Part shown: positions 35,709 to 44,712 of the stretch, one piece after another
Position numbering within the stretch: the first letter of the stretch is position 1
How the letters are laid out: each line of letters opens with the position of its first letter
Source: JAGOPY01 sp964619555
GTDB lineage: Bacteria; Bacteroidota; Bacteroidia; Bacteroidales; JAGOPY01
Assembly: GCA_964619555.1 (NCBI GenBank)
Contig: CAZUDV010000003.1
Span: 263,822 to 327,821, forward strand
Direction: 5' to 3'
DNA length: 64,000 nt
Made by a program: the position numbers and the translations under genes
Notes under the pieces: generated by a model
The model's input: the letters and a program-made list of their open reading frames with translations, nothing else
Database searches by the model: none
Told to the model about the DNA's origin: nothing

Positions 35709-36370
35709 ATCTTTCCGCCATCACAACGGATTATTCTGGAAGAAAACTCATCCAGGATGGAGTAATTATGAGTAGCCATCAGTACAGCTCTGCCCGACCG
35801 GCTGATTTCAATGAGAAGGCGCATGATCCCCCTGGAAGTCTCCGGATCCAGGTTTCCCGTCGGTTCATCAGCCAGGATGATCTCAGGGTCGTTCAGCAAG
35901 GCCCGGGCAATGGCTACCCGCTGCTGTTCGCCGCCGGACAGTTGATGCGGTAACTTATGCCCTTTGGTCGAAAGTCCCACCTTATTGAGGACATTATCTG
36001 CTTTTTCCTTCATCTCTTTCTTGTTGCGCCAGCCGGTAGCTTTCAGCACAAAAAGTAAGTTATCCAGTGCTGACCTGTCACTCAGAAGCTGGAAATCCTG
36101 GAATATGATACCCAGTTTCCTCCTGAGAAATGGCACCTCCCTCTTGCGGATACGGATCAGATCATAACCTGCCACTATCGCTTCGCCTGAGTGAACAGGC
36201 AATTCGGCATACATGGCTTTGAGCAGTGAACTTTTCCCGCTTCCGGTCTTTCCGATGAGATATACAAATTCGCCTTCCGAAACTTCCAGGGAAGCCCCTG
36301 AAAATATGGGAATCTCCCGCTGGTAAATGGGGACGTTCCTGAATATTATTACTTTATGATCATCCATCAT
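35696..36370 (-). CDS. FtsE-like ABC ATPase
   Basis: A 224-residue ATPase starting at ATG 36370 (36367 is also possible). Walker A is GKTGSGKSS, the signature is LSGGEQQRVAIARA, and Walker B is IILADEPTGNLD, with the Q-loop segment IIFQDFQLL. It matches FtsE, the cell division/envelope ATPase that works with FtsX. No ftsX is in this window, so the partner is missing here. The TTG at 36391 sits inside the promoter motif and is not used as the start. The 3' end overlaps the convergent glycosyltransferase gene by 13 bases. Confidence 0.85.
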   Translation of the reverse strand: MMDDHKVIIFRNVPIYQREIPIFSGASLEVSEGEFVYLIGKTGSGKSSLLKAMYAELPVHSGEAIVAGYDLIRIRKREVPFLRRKLGIIFQDFQLLSDRSALDNLLFVLKATGWRNKKEMKEKADNVLNKVGLSTKGHKLPHQLSGGEQQRVAIARALLNDPEIILADEPTGNLDPETSRGIMRLLIEISRSGRAVLMATHNYSILDEFSSRIIRCDGGKIHSL

Positions 36371-36388
36371 GACCCGTATCGGCTCTGG

Positions 36389-36396
36389 CAAATATA
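36389..36396 (-). promoter_or_regulatory. -7 element for ftsE-like gene
   Basis: The minus strand reads TATATTTG, an exact match, and it contains the in-frame TTG at 36391. This argues for the ATG at 36370. Confidence 0.5.
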
Positions 36397-36460
36397 CTCA
36401 AAGCCCTGGATTTTTGGAAAGAAAAGGACCACTTGATAATTCTGATCGTATTCAGGGTGG

Positions 36461-37036
36461 TTATTTCACCAGGCCGCTGAAACCCATGAATGCCAGAGAC
36501 AGTATGCCGGCGGTCACCAGGGCGATCGGGATGCCTTTCATGCCCTTCGGCATATCCATCAGTTCGAGGTGTTCCCGGATACCGGCAAATATTACCATGG
36601 CCAGTCCGAAACCGACCGCAATGGAAGCCCCATAGACCACGCTTTCCAGGAGGTCATATTCCTTTGCATGCACCAGCAGGGCCACTCCAAGCACGGCACA
36701 ATTGGTCGTGATCAAAGGAAGATAGATCCCGAGGGCCTGGTACAATGGAGGCGATATTTTTTTCAGGATGATTTCCACCATCTGAACCAGGGCTGCTATG
36801 ATCAGGATAAAGGAAATAGTCTGAAGAAAAGTGATTCCAAGTGGAACCAGGACAAACTTGAATACCACCCAAGTGACAATTGTTGCCAGTACTATCACAA
36901 AGACTACGGCTGCGCTCATGCCTACTGCCGTGGAAACCCTGGTGGATACGCCAAGGAAAGGGCAAATTCCTAAAAATTGCGCCAATACGATGTTCGATAC
37001 CAGGATCGCTGAAATGACTATGACGAAATATTCCAT
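36461..37036 (-). CDS. rnfA: Rnf complex subunit A
   Basis: A 191-residue, six-helix membrane subunit of the ferredoxin:NAD+ oxidoreductase (ion-pumping Rnf complex). The N-terminal SAILVSNIVLAQFLGICPFLG and the central TTNCAVLG carry the conserved cysteines thought to hold an iron-sulfur site shared with RnfE. It is the last gene of the operon, starting 12 bases after rnfE ends. Confidence 0.96.
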   Translation of the reverse strand: MEYFVIVISAILVSNIVLAQFLGICPFLGVSTRVSTAVGMSAAVVFVIVLATIVTWVVFKFVLVPLGITFLQTISFILIIAALVQMVEIILKKISPPLYQALGIYLPLITTNCAVLGVALLVHAKEYDLLESVVYGASIAVGFGLAMVIFAGIREHLELMDMPKGMKGIPIALVTAGILSLAFMGFSGLVK

Positions 37037-37048
37037 GATAACCTTGAA

Positions 37049-37633
37049 TTACGTCGTTTTCTTTATTCTGTTCATCAATGCGATGAAATAGCCCAGGGCA
37101 ATAAATGCACCCGGTGAAAGGATAAAAATGAGGATGCCATCGCCCTCGACGAATTTTTGACCCAGGAAGGAACCATTTCCTAATGCTTCCCTGACAGAGC
37201 CCAGCAGGAACAGGGCCATGGTAAACCCAAGGCCCATACCCAACCCGTCGATGAAGGATGAAAGCACCGTTTGCTTCGAAGCGAATGCCTCGGCCCTTCC
37301 AAGCACGATGCAGTTCACAACGATAAGGGGGATGAAGATGCCCAGCGCTTCGTAAAGGGATGGCGTATACGCCTGCATGACCAGCTGGACTATGGTTACG
37401 AATGAAGCGATGATCACGATGAACGCTGGAATTCTGACTTTATCCGGGATGGTTGATTTTACCAGTGATACCACTGTATTTGAGCCGACAAGAACAAAAG
37501 ATGTGGCCAATCCCATCCCGATGCCGTTAATACCGGATGTCGTTACTGCAAGTGTTGGACACATCCCCAACAACAAAACCAGGATTGGATTTTCCCTGAT
37601 AAAGCCTTTTGTGAAATTGGTCAGCTGGTTCAT
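37049..37633 (-). CDS. rnfE: Rnf complex subunit E
   Basis: A 194-residue, six-helix membrane subunit paralogous to RnfA. The conserved segments NPILVLLLGMCPTLAVTTSG and PLIVVNCIVLGRAEAFAS carry the cysteines that face those of RnfA. Its start overlaps the rnfG stop by 4 bases (ATGA), so translation is coupled. Confidence 0.96.
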   Translation of the reverse strand: MNQLTNFTKGFIRENPILVLLLGMCPTLAVTTSGINGIGMGLATSFVLVGSNTVVSLVKSTIPDKVRIPAFIVIIASFVTIVQLVMQAYTPSLYEALGIFIPLIVVNCIVLGRAEAFASKQTVLSSFIDGLGMGLGFTMALFLLGSVREALGNGSFLGQKFVEGDGILIFILSPGAFIALGYFIALMNRIKKTT

Positions 37634-38208
37634 TGCTTGTTTTCTCCTTTCTCCCGATAGGTATCATAAGCCCGTTGCACTGCTTCGCAAAAGGCTCTGG
37701 AACTGATCGTGGCCGCAGTGATGGCATCTACATTGCCACCATCTTTTTTAACTTTTAATTCAAATTGAGCGGGATTCTTTCCGGTGAACTGATCCTTAAA
37801 TTTTGGTTCCGCCATTTTTGTCCCAAGCCCTGGCGTTTCTTTCTGTTGCACAATTGAAATATTTTTGATCGAAAGGTCAGGCAGGAACCCGATCATCAGT
37901 TGTATCTGGGTAGCATCATAACCATTGTTGGAATAGGATGCCACTGCAGTGCCCACATGCTGACCGGATTTATAAGCAGCATGAAAGGCGACAGAATCTT
38001 TACCTGTCCCTGGCATTACCCGGATGGTTGCAAGGCTGTCGAATTCCGGCAGCACCTCCTTAATGGCATTTTCCTGTTTTGCTTTGATTGCCAGGGCTAT
38101 CGGCTCTTTGGTAACATTGTAAATGCTCCCCAGGGCCAGCGATGCCACCAGTGAAATGATGACCAATGACAGGATCATATTTTTCAGTGAGGATTCTTTT
38201 TTAGCCAT
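37630..38208 (-). CDS. rnfG: Rnf complex subunit G (flavoprotein)
   Basis: A 192-residue subunit with one N-terminal membrane helix (residues ~10-30) and an extracytoplasmic FMN-binding domain. The covalent FMN threonine should be T167 in DAITAATISS. The usual signature is SGAT/TGAT; here the glycine is alanine (A165). This variant may be tolerated in Bacteroidota, but I could not check. A conserved KETPGLGTKM precedes it. It is coupled to rnfE by a 4-base overlap. Confidence 0.94.
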   Translation of the reverse strand: MAKKESSLKNMILSLVIISLVASLALGSIYNVTKEPIALAIKAKQENAIKEVLPEFDSLATIRVMPGTGKDSVAFHAAYKSGQHVGTAVASYSNNGYDATQIQLMIGFLPDLSIKNISIVQQKETPGLGTKMAEPKFKDQFTGKNPAQFELKVKKDGGNVDAITAATISSRAFCEAVQRAYDTYREKGENKQ

Positions 38209-38220
38209 GATGAAATTTGA

Positions 38221-39219
38221 TTAAGCTTTGACAACTCCGAACCTTCTTGGTTTAATGCTCCTGTTTATCAACGGAGCGATTGCATTCATGATCAGGATTG
38301 CGAAGGAAACCCCTTCCGGGTAGCCGCCCCATAGCCTGATCAGCATGGTCAGTATCCCGCATCCCGCACCGAATATCAGCATCCCTCGTGAACTGATCGG
38401 TGACGTTACCATATCGGTGGCCATATAGAATATCCCAAGCATCATCCCACCGGTTAGAAGGTGAAACAGGGGATCCAGGTACATTTCCGGGTTGATCAGC
38501 CAGAAGATACCGGAAAAGATGACTACTGATGAAATGTACGATACGGGGATCTGCCAGGTGATGATCTTTTTATAAAACATGTACGCTGCTCCGATAAGCA
38601 GGGCAATTGCTGAAACCTCTCCCAGTGAACCGCCCTGGTTGCCCCAGAGTTCCCTGGCATATCCCGGTATCTGCGGAAGGAGCTCTGAAACTGTTTTACC
38701 TGCCCGCAGACCTTCCTTAATGATCCCAAGCGTAGTTGGTCCTGTGATGGCGTCCGTCACTGCCGTACCGGCAAAAATCGGTGATGGCACAGGCCAGGTT
38801 GTCATCTGGACCGGAAAAGACATGAGCAGGAATACGCGTCCGACCAGTGCCGGATTGAAAGGATTTTTACCCAGTCCGCCAAAACTCATTTTGGCCACTG
38901 CAATGGAAACAAAAGCCCCCACAATGATCATCCACACGGGCAGATTGCTGGGAACATTGAAAGCCAGCAGGATGCCGGTAACTATGGCAGAACCGTCATT
39001 GATCGTCAAAGGGCCTTTCATCAGGTATTTTTGGATTGCCCATTCAAAGAACAGGCAGGCCAGGACGGATGCCAACATTACCTTCACAGCCCCAAGGCCG
39101 AAAAAATAAACGGATACCAGGATCGCGGGCACCATGGCGATAACCACACCATACATTATCTTACGAACGGATTGCTCGGCATGGATATGGGGTGATCCTG
39201 AAACAGTGAGAATGCTCAT
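38221..39219 (-). CDS. rnfD: Rnf complex subunit D (membrane flavoprotein)
   Basis: A 332-residue membrane subunit with about nine helices. The flavinylation threonine is probably T162 in VTDAITGPTTLG. FGGLGKNPFNPALVGRVFLL (~113-132) is a conserved cytoplasmic loop. Together with RnfG it carries the covalent flavins that move electrons across the membrane. It follows rnfC with a 3-base gap. Confidence 0.95.
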   Translation of the reverse strand: MSILTVSGSPHIHAEQSVRKIMYGVVIAMVPAILVSVYFFGLGAVKVMLASVLACLFFEWAIQKYLMKGPLTINDGSAIVTGILLAFNVPSNLPVWMIIVGAFVSIAVAKMSFGGLGKNPFNPALVGRVFLLMSFPVQMTTWPVPSPIFAGTAVTDAITGPTTLGIIKEGLRAGKTVSELLPQIPGYARELWGNQGGSLGEVSAIALLIGAAYMFYKKIITWQIPVSYISSVVIFSGIFWLINPEMYLDPLFHLLTGGMMLGIFYMATDMVTSPISSRGMLIFGAGCGILTMLIRLWGGYPEGVSFAILIMNAIAPLINRSIKPRRFGVVKA

Positions 39220-39222
39220 ATT

Positions 39223-40563
39223 TTATTTTTTACCTCTGTTTCTGATGATTTGTCCGACTTTATTCTTTCCCAGGCGGATATAATCCAGCAAGGGACGACC
39301 GGAAGGGCATGTATAATGGCAGGAACCGCATTCGATGCAGTCCATGACCATGTTTGACTCCGCCATATCCCACATGCCTTTCTCCCCGTACTGAGCCAGG
39401 AGGATCGGTTCAAGGCCCATCGGGCACACCCCGACGCATCTTCCGCAACGGATACAGGATTTTATCCCGGTTCGAAGTGCTTGTGTTTCAGCAAAGAGCA
39501 ATAACCCAGACATTCCTTTGACAACCGGCACTTCCAGTGAATTCAACGCCTTGCCCATCATAGGGCCTCCGTTGATAACTTTCGAGGTGTTTTCCAGGTC
39601 CACTCCTGCTTTCTCCAGCAGCTCTTTCACCGGTGTACCGATTCGGACCAGGTAGTTGCAGGGGGTTTTCAATGTTTGACCCGTGACGGTCACCACTCTT
39701 TCGATCAGGGGCTTATTCTTCTGCACCGCCTCATAAACCGCGAAGGCTGTGCCTACATTATGCACCACACAACCTACTTCGATCGGTAATTTTCCGGAAG
39801 GGACCTCCCTGCCCAGTAAGGCGTTGATCAGTTGCTTTTCACCACCCTGGGGGTACCTCACTTTCAACGGTTGCACGGTTATCCCTTTTATCCCGCTTGC
39901 CAGGCCGGAAAGGTGCCGGATGGCATCCGGTTTATTATTCTCTACACCGATGATGGCTTTTACCACGCCAAGGGCTTTCATTAAGATCCTGACACCTACC
40001 AGGACTTCCTCGCCTTTTTCAAGCATGATCCTATGGTCGGATGTCAGGTAAGGTTCACATTCAACCCCGTTAATGATCAGGTATTCAGCCTTTTTACCTT
40101 CAGGTACCATCAGTTTCACATGAGACGGGAAAGTAGCGCCTCCCATACCGACAATGCCCATGTCGTGAATCTTCCTGACAATTTCTTCCCGGGTAAGAGC
40201 AAAATCTTTTTTAACTGATTTTTCACGGTCGATCTCAGGCATCCATTCATCGCCTTCCACATTGATGACAACCGCTTTCCTCCTATAACCTGTGTGGTCG
40301 ATCATCTCATCTATTTTCAGAACCTTTCCGGAAACTGATGAATGGACATTGGACGAAATGAAGGCTTCCCCTTTTCCGACAGGCTGCCCGACTTTTACCG
40401 TATCGCCTTTATTTACCAATGGAACGGCAGGTGCCCCAAGATTTTGATTCAGCGGGATGCTCACTTGTTTGGGCAATGGAAATTCCTCTATGGCAGATTT
40501 CGCTGATAACTTTTTATCTGGTGGATGAACACCGCCGTACCGAAATGTTTTCAATGGACTCAT
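39223..40563 (-). CDS. rnfC: Rnf complex subunit C
   Basis: A 446-residue peripheral subunit, the probable NADH/NAD+ and FMN site. It starts with TFRYGGVHPPDKK, as expected. An FMN/NAD domain holds GMGGATFPSHVK and NGVECEPYLT. The C-terminus holds two [4Fe-4S] motifs: CIRCGRCVGVCP and CIECGSCHYTCPSGRPLLDYIR. It lies second in the operon, 23 bases after rnfB. Confidence 0.95.
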   Translation of the reverse strand: MSPLKTFRYGGVHPPDKKLSAKSAIEEFPLPKQVSIPLNQNLGAPAVPLVNKGDTVKVGQPVGKGEAFISSNVHSSVSGKVLKIDEMIDHTGYRRKAVVINVEGDEWMPEIDREKSVKKDFALTREEIVRKIHDMGIVGMGGATFPSHVKLMVPEGKKAEYLIINGVECEPYLTSDHRIMLEKGEEVLVGVRILMKALGVVKAIIGVENNKPDAIRHLSGLASGIKGITVQPLKVRYPQGGEKQLINALLGREVPSGKLPIEVGCVVHNVGTAFAVYEAVQKNKPLIERVVTVTGQTLKTPCNYLVRIGTPVKELLEKAGVDLENTSKVINGGPMMGKALNSLEVPVVKGMSGLLLFAETQALRTGIKSCIRCGRCVGVCPMGLEPILLAQYGEKGMWDMAESNMVMDCIECGSCHYTCPSGRPLLDYIRLGKNKVGQIIRNRGKK

Positions 40564-40586
40564 CCTGGTTATGATCTATTTGGTGC

Positions 40587-41534
40587 CTAAATTCTTGATG
40601 TATCAGCAGCGGGATCCTCTTTTTTCGGTGCATTATCACCGGTGACAACGACCGGATCACCTGTTGCCGGCTTAGTTTTTGATTCTATGCCCTCCTTTTC
40701 TTTCCTGGGAGGGAAATTGATCTCGTGAATGGCTTCTGTCGGGCAGACTTCAACACATTTCCGGCATAATTTGCATTTTATGAAATCTATGTATGCCAGG
40801 TTGTTTTCGATGGTAATAGCTTCAAACGGGCAAACTTCCACGCATTTCCCGCATCCGATACAGGCAACGGAGCAATTCTTTCTGGCCGGTCCGCCTTTCT
40901 CTTCGTTGATGCAGCACACGTATATCCTCCGGTCCTTTTTCCCTTTATGACGAAGTTCGATGATGCCTCTGGGGCAGGCTTTGACACAAGCGCCGCAAGC
41001 CACACATTTCTCATTGACTTCAGGCAACCCGGTGACCGGATTGATATGGATGGCATCGAAGGTGCAGGCTACGACACAATCGCCAAGGCCCAGGCATCCG
41101 TAGGGGCAGCCACTCTCTCCGGCGTACAGGTTATGCGCAAACGCACAGGTGGCAGGCCCGTCGTAGCGGACCTTGGAGGGGGCATTCTGAAATGAGCCAT
41201 TGCAGCGGACGACTGCGATCATGGGTTCAGTTTCAGCAGCTTCCAATCCCAAGATACCGGCAACCTTCTTCATCACGTCGGATCCGCCGACCGGGCAGTT
41301 CAACCCTTCAATTGACTTTTCCTCGTCCCCCTTTTTCACAAGCGCTTCTGAAAAATTCCTGCATCCGGCATAACCGCATCCTCCGCAATTAGCGGCTGGA
41401 AGCACCTCTTCCACCAGGCTGATCCTGGGATCTTCGATTACCTTGAATTTCTGGGCAACAAAATAAAGGACTACCGCGGAGACCAGACCAATCGCACTAA
41501 GCGAAATAACTGAAAATAATATAATACTATTCAC
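40587..41534 (-). CDS. rnfB: Rnf complex subunit B (ferredoxin-accepting)
   Basis: A 315-residue electron-entry subunit. It has one N-terminal helix (LFSVISLSAIGLVSAVVLYFV), a [4Fe-4S] motif ANCGGCGYAGC, and several ferredoxin-type clusters (CVACGACVKACP, CIGCGKCVEVCP, CKLCRKCVEVCP). The tail after residue ~275 is lysine/acid-rich and variable. The start codon is GTG 41534, preceded by AGGAGGA (41541-41547). Strong Shine-Dalgarno sequences are unusual in Bacteroidota. First gene of rnfBCDGEA. Confidence 0.95.
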   Translation of the reverse strand: MNSIILFSVISLSAIGLVSAVVLYFVAQKFKVIEDPRISLVEEVLPAANCGGCGYAGCRNFSEALVKKGDEEKSIEGLNCPVGGSDVMKKVAGILGLEAAETEPMIAVVRCNGSFQNAPSKVRYDGPATCAFAHNLYAGESGCPYGCLGLGDCVVACTFDAIHINPVTGLPEVNEKCVACGACVKACPRGIIELRHKGKKDRRIYVCCINEEKGGPARKNCSVACIGCGKCVEVCPFEAITIENNLAYIDFIKCKLCRKCVEVCPTEAIHEINFPPRKEKEGIESKTKPATGDPVVVTGDNAPKKEDPAADTSRI

Positions 41535-41540
41535 CCTGTT

Positions 41541-41547
41541 TCCTCCT
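41541..41547 (-). promoter_or_regulatory. Strong Shine-Dalgarno for rnfB (GTG start)
   Basis: The minus strand reads AGGAGGA, 6 bases before GTG. Most genes in this window have no such sequence. Confidence 0.65.
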
Positions 41548-41568
41548 GATAATGAACATTCAACGAGT

Positions 41569-41594
41569 CCTTAAAAGGCATTCCCCTTTTAAGG
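41569..41594 (-). promoter_or_regulatory. Perfect hairpin at the predicted rnf transcript start
   Basis: CCTTAAAAGG (41569-41578) pairs perfectly with CCTTTTAAGG (41585-41594), with a 6-base loop. It begins right where transcription from the -7 element at 41600-41607 should start. It could be a 5' stabilising stem or an operator dyad. Confidence 0.6.
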
Positions 41595-41599
41595 CAGGG

Positions 41600-41607
41600 C
41601 AAAATTA
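41600..41607 (-). promoter_or_regulatory. -7 element for rnf operon
   Basis: The minus strand reads TAATTTTG, an exact match; the rnfB start lies 65 bases downstream. Confidence 0.5.
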
Positions 41608-41695
41608 AAAACAATTGTTAAAATAATAACAGATACACATCAAAATCATCTATTGCATAACCTATTGATTATCCGTAAGATAATTCATAAATTAT

Positions 41696-41742
41696 AAATC
41701 AATGATACCCAGATATTAGAATTATCTGAATATCATTGATTT
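41696..41742. other. Nested inverted repeat
   Basis: Outer arms AAATCAATGATA (41696-41707) and TATCATTGATTT (41731-41742) are perfect complements. Inside them, CAGATA (41710-41715) pairs with TATCTG (41723-41728). Two short internal bulges separate the stems. It lies between the T9SS gene and the rnf promoter. Confidence 0.65.
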
Positions 41743-41750
41743 GAAATGAA

Positions 41751-41771
41751 AATTTAGAAGGCTTCTAAATT
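41751..41771 (-). terminator. Terminator-like palindrome after T9SS gene
   Basis: AATTTAGAAG and CTTCTAAATT flank a single base. On the minus strand it is followed by TTCATTTC, and it lies 15 bases past the stop codon of the T9SS gene. Confidence 0.5.
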
Positions 41772-41785
41772 GATGATAATGAGGA

Positions 41786-44155
41786 TTATTGGATGATAAC
41801 TTTCTCAGTTACACTGGAACGCATAGTTTCTGCTTTAAGGAAATAAACACCTTTCGGGAAACGATTGACATCCATGCTGTTGGAATAATTTCCATCCTGA
41901 GTTTCTGTTTTCAGCGTGAAGATAATTTCCCCCTTGCCATCGGTCAGTGTGAGTAATAGAACCTCTTTTGCCCCGGCGCCCCGGATATGGAAATTCAGCC
42001 TGCTGATTGCAGGATTAGGGATGACTTCCATAGATATTGGTAACAGATTTGTCTCCGATATACCCGTACACTGATCGATGGTCAGTTTCATCTTATCGGT
42101 ATTTGAATTGTCGCATGGAAAATTATCATAAGATGTTAACCGGAGCCAGACAAAGCCTTTTTCAATATCATCGATACCAGGCGTATATACCGGTGTGAAT
42201 ACCGTATCATTATCAAAAACCCCATCGCCATCACTGGTCCACCTGAGTGAATCCTGGTCTGTGGCTGAACCGAAAAGCATGATACTCTCGCCGGCACAAA
42301 CATTGGTATCAGGACCTGCATTAGCCTCCGACATCCGGGCAAAATAGAGATTCATGGTATCGGAAACCTCCTGTCCCTGGATATAGCCCTGCGCTATCAC
42401 CCACAATGTGACCTGGCCGGAAGTGACATCGCCCTGGCCTCGAAGGTAGATGGCATCCACGCGTGTGGGATCATTAAAAAATCCGTCGCCGCCGGTATAC
42501 CACATCACTGACTGCTGATACAATGCCTCTGCATTCGCCATAAAAGGTTCTGATTCACAAATGGTCGTATCATTTCCAGCGGATACCGAGGGGGGCAGAA
42601 TGGGCCCGAAATCGAAAGAAGCGATCCGGGTTTTCCAGCCACTACGTTGATATTCAGTTGTAAACCAGAATGTCGAATCATCAGCAGGATCGACTGACAG
42701 GCAGGAGTAATCCCCCCAGCGGTCAATACCGCTTTGCGAACCGGTTCCCCCGATGATCTTCACTTCCGGGATATTCATTTCACCCAGGGTAGCATCTGCC
42801 CTTCTTCCCACATAATAAACAGAAGGATTCGTATTCGTGCTCGAAAGACTGTAACCCAGTGCAATATCCCCGTTCCCGTTCATGGCTATGCTGCCCATCC
42901 ATCGGTATTCTCCGTCGTTTGGAGCATACGTTCCCTGCTGATAGATATACCAGTTATCGGTATCTTTTCTAAGCTCATACCAGCGTATGCCGGTCCGGCC
43001 TCCGCCTGCATTGACCGTATGGTTCGTGACAAGGGTCTGATACGTGCCAAAATTCCGGTATTGCAACCGGTACATCATCATCATGGCCAGATCATCAAGC
43101 CTCGTGCCGGTATTCGGCTGCGGGACGCCATTCACATTCGGGTTGAATGCTGCAGGCTGCAAGGTGGCAACCTGCGTGAAAGATGAATTGGCCGTATTAT
43201 CCCAATCCACATCAAACTCATATATTTCCAGGTTTTGTGACGAATAAGTCCTCAGGTGGGTGAAATAACAAGGGGCGTCATCAGGAGGCGGAGTGCCGTC
43301 GAAATCGGCTGGCAGCATGCTGAACGTACCGTTAGGCTGGTTAAAATAGACCATTTGCGCATTCGGGCTGCCCGCCAGCATGGAATCCCGTTCAAAGGCC
43401 GCCACCCCTACCCTGTTGTAACTGCCGAACATATTAAAAGTGGCATAGTAGGCATCCGGCCATACGGATAATTTTGGATAATCATTAAATGCAAGCATCT
43501 GGAAAGCATAGCGGTGATAGGCTCCCAGCGGGTCCGGACCTGCCGATACAGCTACCAGCTGCCAGTAGCTGCCGTTTGACGTGTTAATGGCAAATTGTGA
43601 CGCCATCCAGCGGTCGGCCAGTTCATCATAAAGTACAATTGGATCACCGTCGTTCGTTCCCGTCCAGGGTCCTATAAAACCCTGCCAGAGCGTACTGTTG
43701 TCGACGGGTCCGTATAACCGGTTTCCCTGCTTGTCCCAGATGGCAAAGGAAAGATTGATCATCTGAAAGTAGTGATTAGGGCCAACATCACCGTCGGTAT
43801 CAGGGGGATAGACCCCGTTGACATTGCCCACCCCATCGATGTTCACCACCGGGCCCATAACCTCCCTGGATGCCGGATAGTTTTTCTGGAGGACCGGATC
43901 GATAAAATCTTCCGGGATATCAGCTTCCATAGTTTTATATTCATCTTTGACCGACTTATTGTCGATGATATTATCCTTCCAGGAACGGTCCCTCTCGCCG
44001 GGCAGCACAATAGGCATTTCCCTTAATGGAGGTGTAGTGTCAAAATAGGTGGCCCTGGATGTCAGCGGGGTGTTTAATTCAGTGTAATCCTGGCCAAATA
44101 AGCTAAATGAAAGGAATAACGAGATAACCAGGGTAATTTTACGAAATAGGATCAT
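41786..44155 (-). CDS. T9SS-sorted secreted protein
   Basis: A 789-residue exported protein with a Sec signal (LFLSFSLFGQ, residues ~12-21). The body (residues ~100-520) has long beta-rich repeats of unknown fold, with segments DTDGDVGPNHYFQMIN and DGDPIVLYDELADRW that recur in T9SS propeller-like proteins. Two adhesin/Ig-like segments follow, each starting near GNDTTICES and GPDTNVCAG. The last ~75 residues from EVIPNPAISRLNF are a type A sorting domain. It sits between rseC and rnfB, which are normally adjacent. Its function is unknown. Confidence 0.82.
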   Translation of the reverse strand: MILFRKITLVISLFLSFSLFGQDYTELNTPLTSRATYFDTTPPLREMPIVLPGERDRSWKDNIIDNKSVKDEYKTMEADIPEDFIDPVLQKNYPASREVMGPVVNIDGVGNVNGVYPPDTDGDVGPNHYFQMINLSFAIWDKQGNRLYGPVDNSTLWQGFIGPWTGTNDGDPIVLYDELADRWMASQFAINTSNGSYWQLVAVSAGPDPLGAYHRYAFQMLAFNDYPKLSVWPDAYYATFNMFGSYNRVGVAAFERDSMLAGSPNAQMVYFNQPNGTFSMLPADFDGTPPPDDAPCYFTHLRTYSSQNLEIYEFDVDWDNTANSSFTQVATLQPAAFNPNVNGVPQPNTGTRLDDLAMMMMYRLQYRNFGTYQTLVTNHTVNAGGGRTGIRWYELRKDTDNWYIYQQGTYAPNDGEYRWMGSIAMNGNGDIALGYSLSSTNTNPSVYYVGRRADATLGEMNIPEVKIIGGTGSQSGIDRWGDYSCLSVDPADDSTFWFTTEYQRSGWKTRIASFDFGPILPPSVSAGNDTTICESEPFMANAEALYQQSVMWYTGGDGFFNDPTRVDAIYLRGQGDVTSGQVTLWVIAQGYIQGQEVSDTMNLYFARMSEANAGPDTNVCAGESIMLFGSATDQDSLRWTSDGDGVFDNDTVFTPVYTPGIDDIEKGFVWLRLTSYDNFPCDNSNTDKMKLTIDQCTGISETNLLPISMEVIPNPAISRLNFHIRGAGAKEVLLLTLTDGKGEIIFTLKTETQDGNYSNSMDVNRFPKGVYFLKAETMRSSVTEKVIIQ

Positions 44156-44249
44156 GCTTGAAATTTTATTGGTTTGGAGCTAATTTATTTTAACAATTGT
44201 TACAGACAGATCAGAAGCATATAATCTCAACTTCTGAAACAACACTTCT

Positions 44250-44675
44250 TTATTCTTGTTCAACATTTTCTATGCTAAAAATGAAATTCTTCTTCAATTT
44301 ATCCCTGAAAATAAACAGGACAAGATAATAACCCGCCAGCATCATCAGGGAAAGCACTGCCGCCAATCCTTCATTTTTCAACAATATAATGAAAACAATG
44401 ATGGATACAATCAACACGATCAGGGGCATTATATATCCCAGGAAGACGGCTTTATGCCCTGCAGACTGCTCCATTTTAACCATGACATGCTGCCCCGGTT
44501 TCCAACTGCCTTCATCATGATTGATCTCAATTACCTTTTCTTCTATTTCTGAAATGCCGCAGGCTCCTTTTGCGTGACAGGAACTGCAGGCAGACTGGGC
44601 AAGAATCCTGACCAGTATTTTGTTGTTTCTGACTTCCTGAATGATACCAGGATGGAAGATACTCCCGGGTTCCAT
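44250..44675 (-). CDS. rseC: SoxR-reducing system protein RseC family
   Basis: A 141-residue protein with an N-terminal soluble domain carrying C30, C33 and C39 (SACSSCHAKGACG), then two membrane helices (~75-120). RseC-like proteins associate with Rnf and assist its redox function or assembly. I start at ATG 44675; the TTG at 44702 is inside the promoter motif. In many Bacteroidota rseC directly precedes rnfB, but here a 2.4-kb T9SS gene separates them. Confidence 0.87.
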   Translation of the reverse strand: MEPGSIFHPGIIQEVRNNKILVRILAQSACSSCHAKGACGISEIEEKVIEINHDEGSWKPGQHVMVKMEQSAGHKAVFLGYIMPLIVLIVSIIVFIILLKNEGLAAVLSLMMLAGYYLVLFIFRDKLKKNFIFSIENVEQE

Positions 44676-44699
44676 GCTAACCGCCCTTTTTAGCCGATG

Positions 44700-44707
44700 C
44701 AAAATTA
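44700..44707 (-). promoter_or_regulatory. -7 element for rseC
   Basis: The minus strand reads TAATTTTG, an exact match, and overlaps the TTG at 44702. The true start is therefore ATG 44675. Confidence 0.55.
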
Positions 44708-44712
44708 AGATT

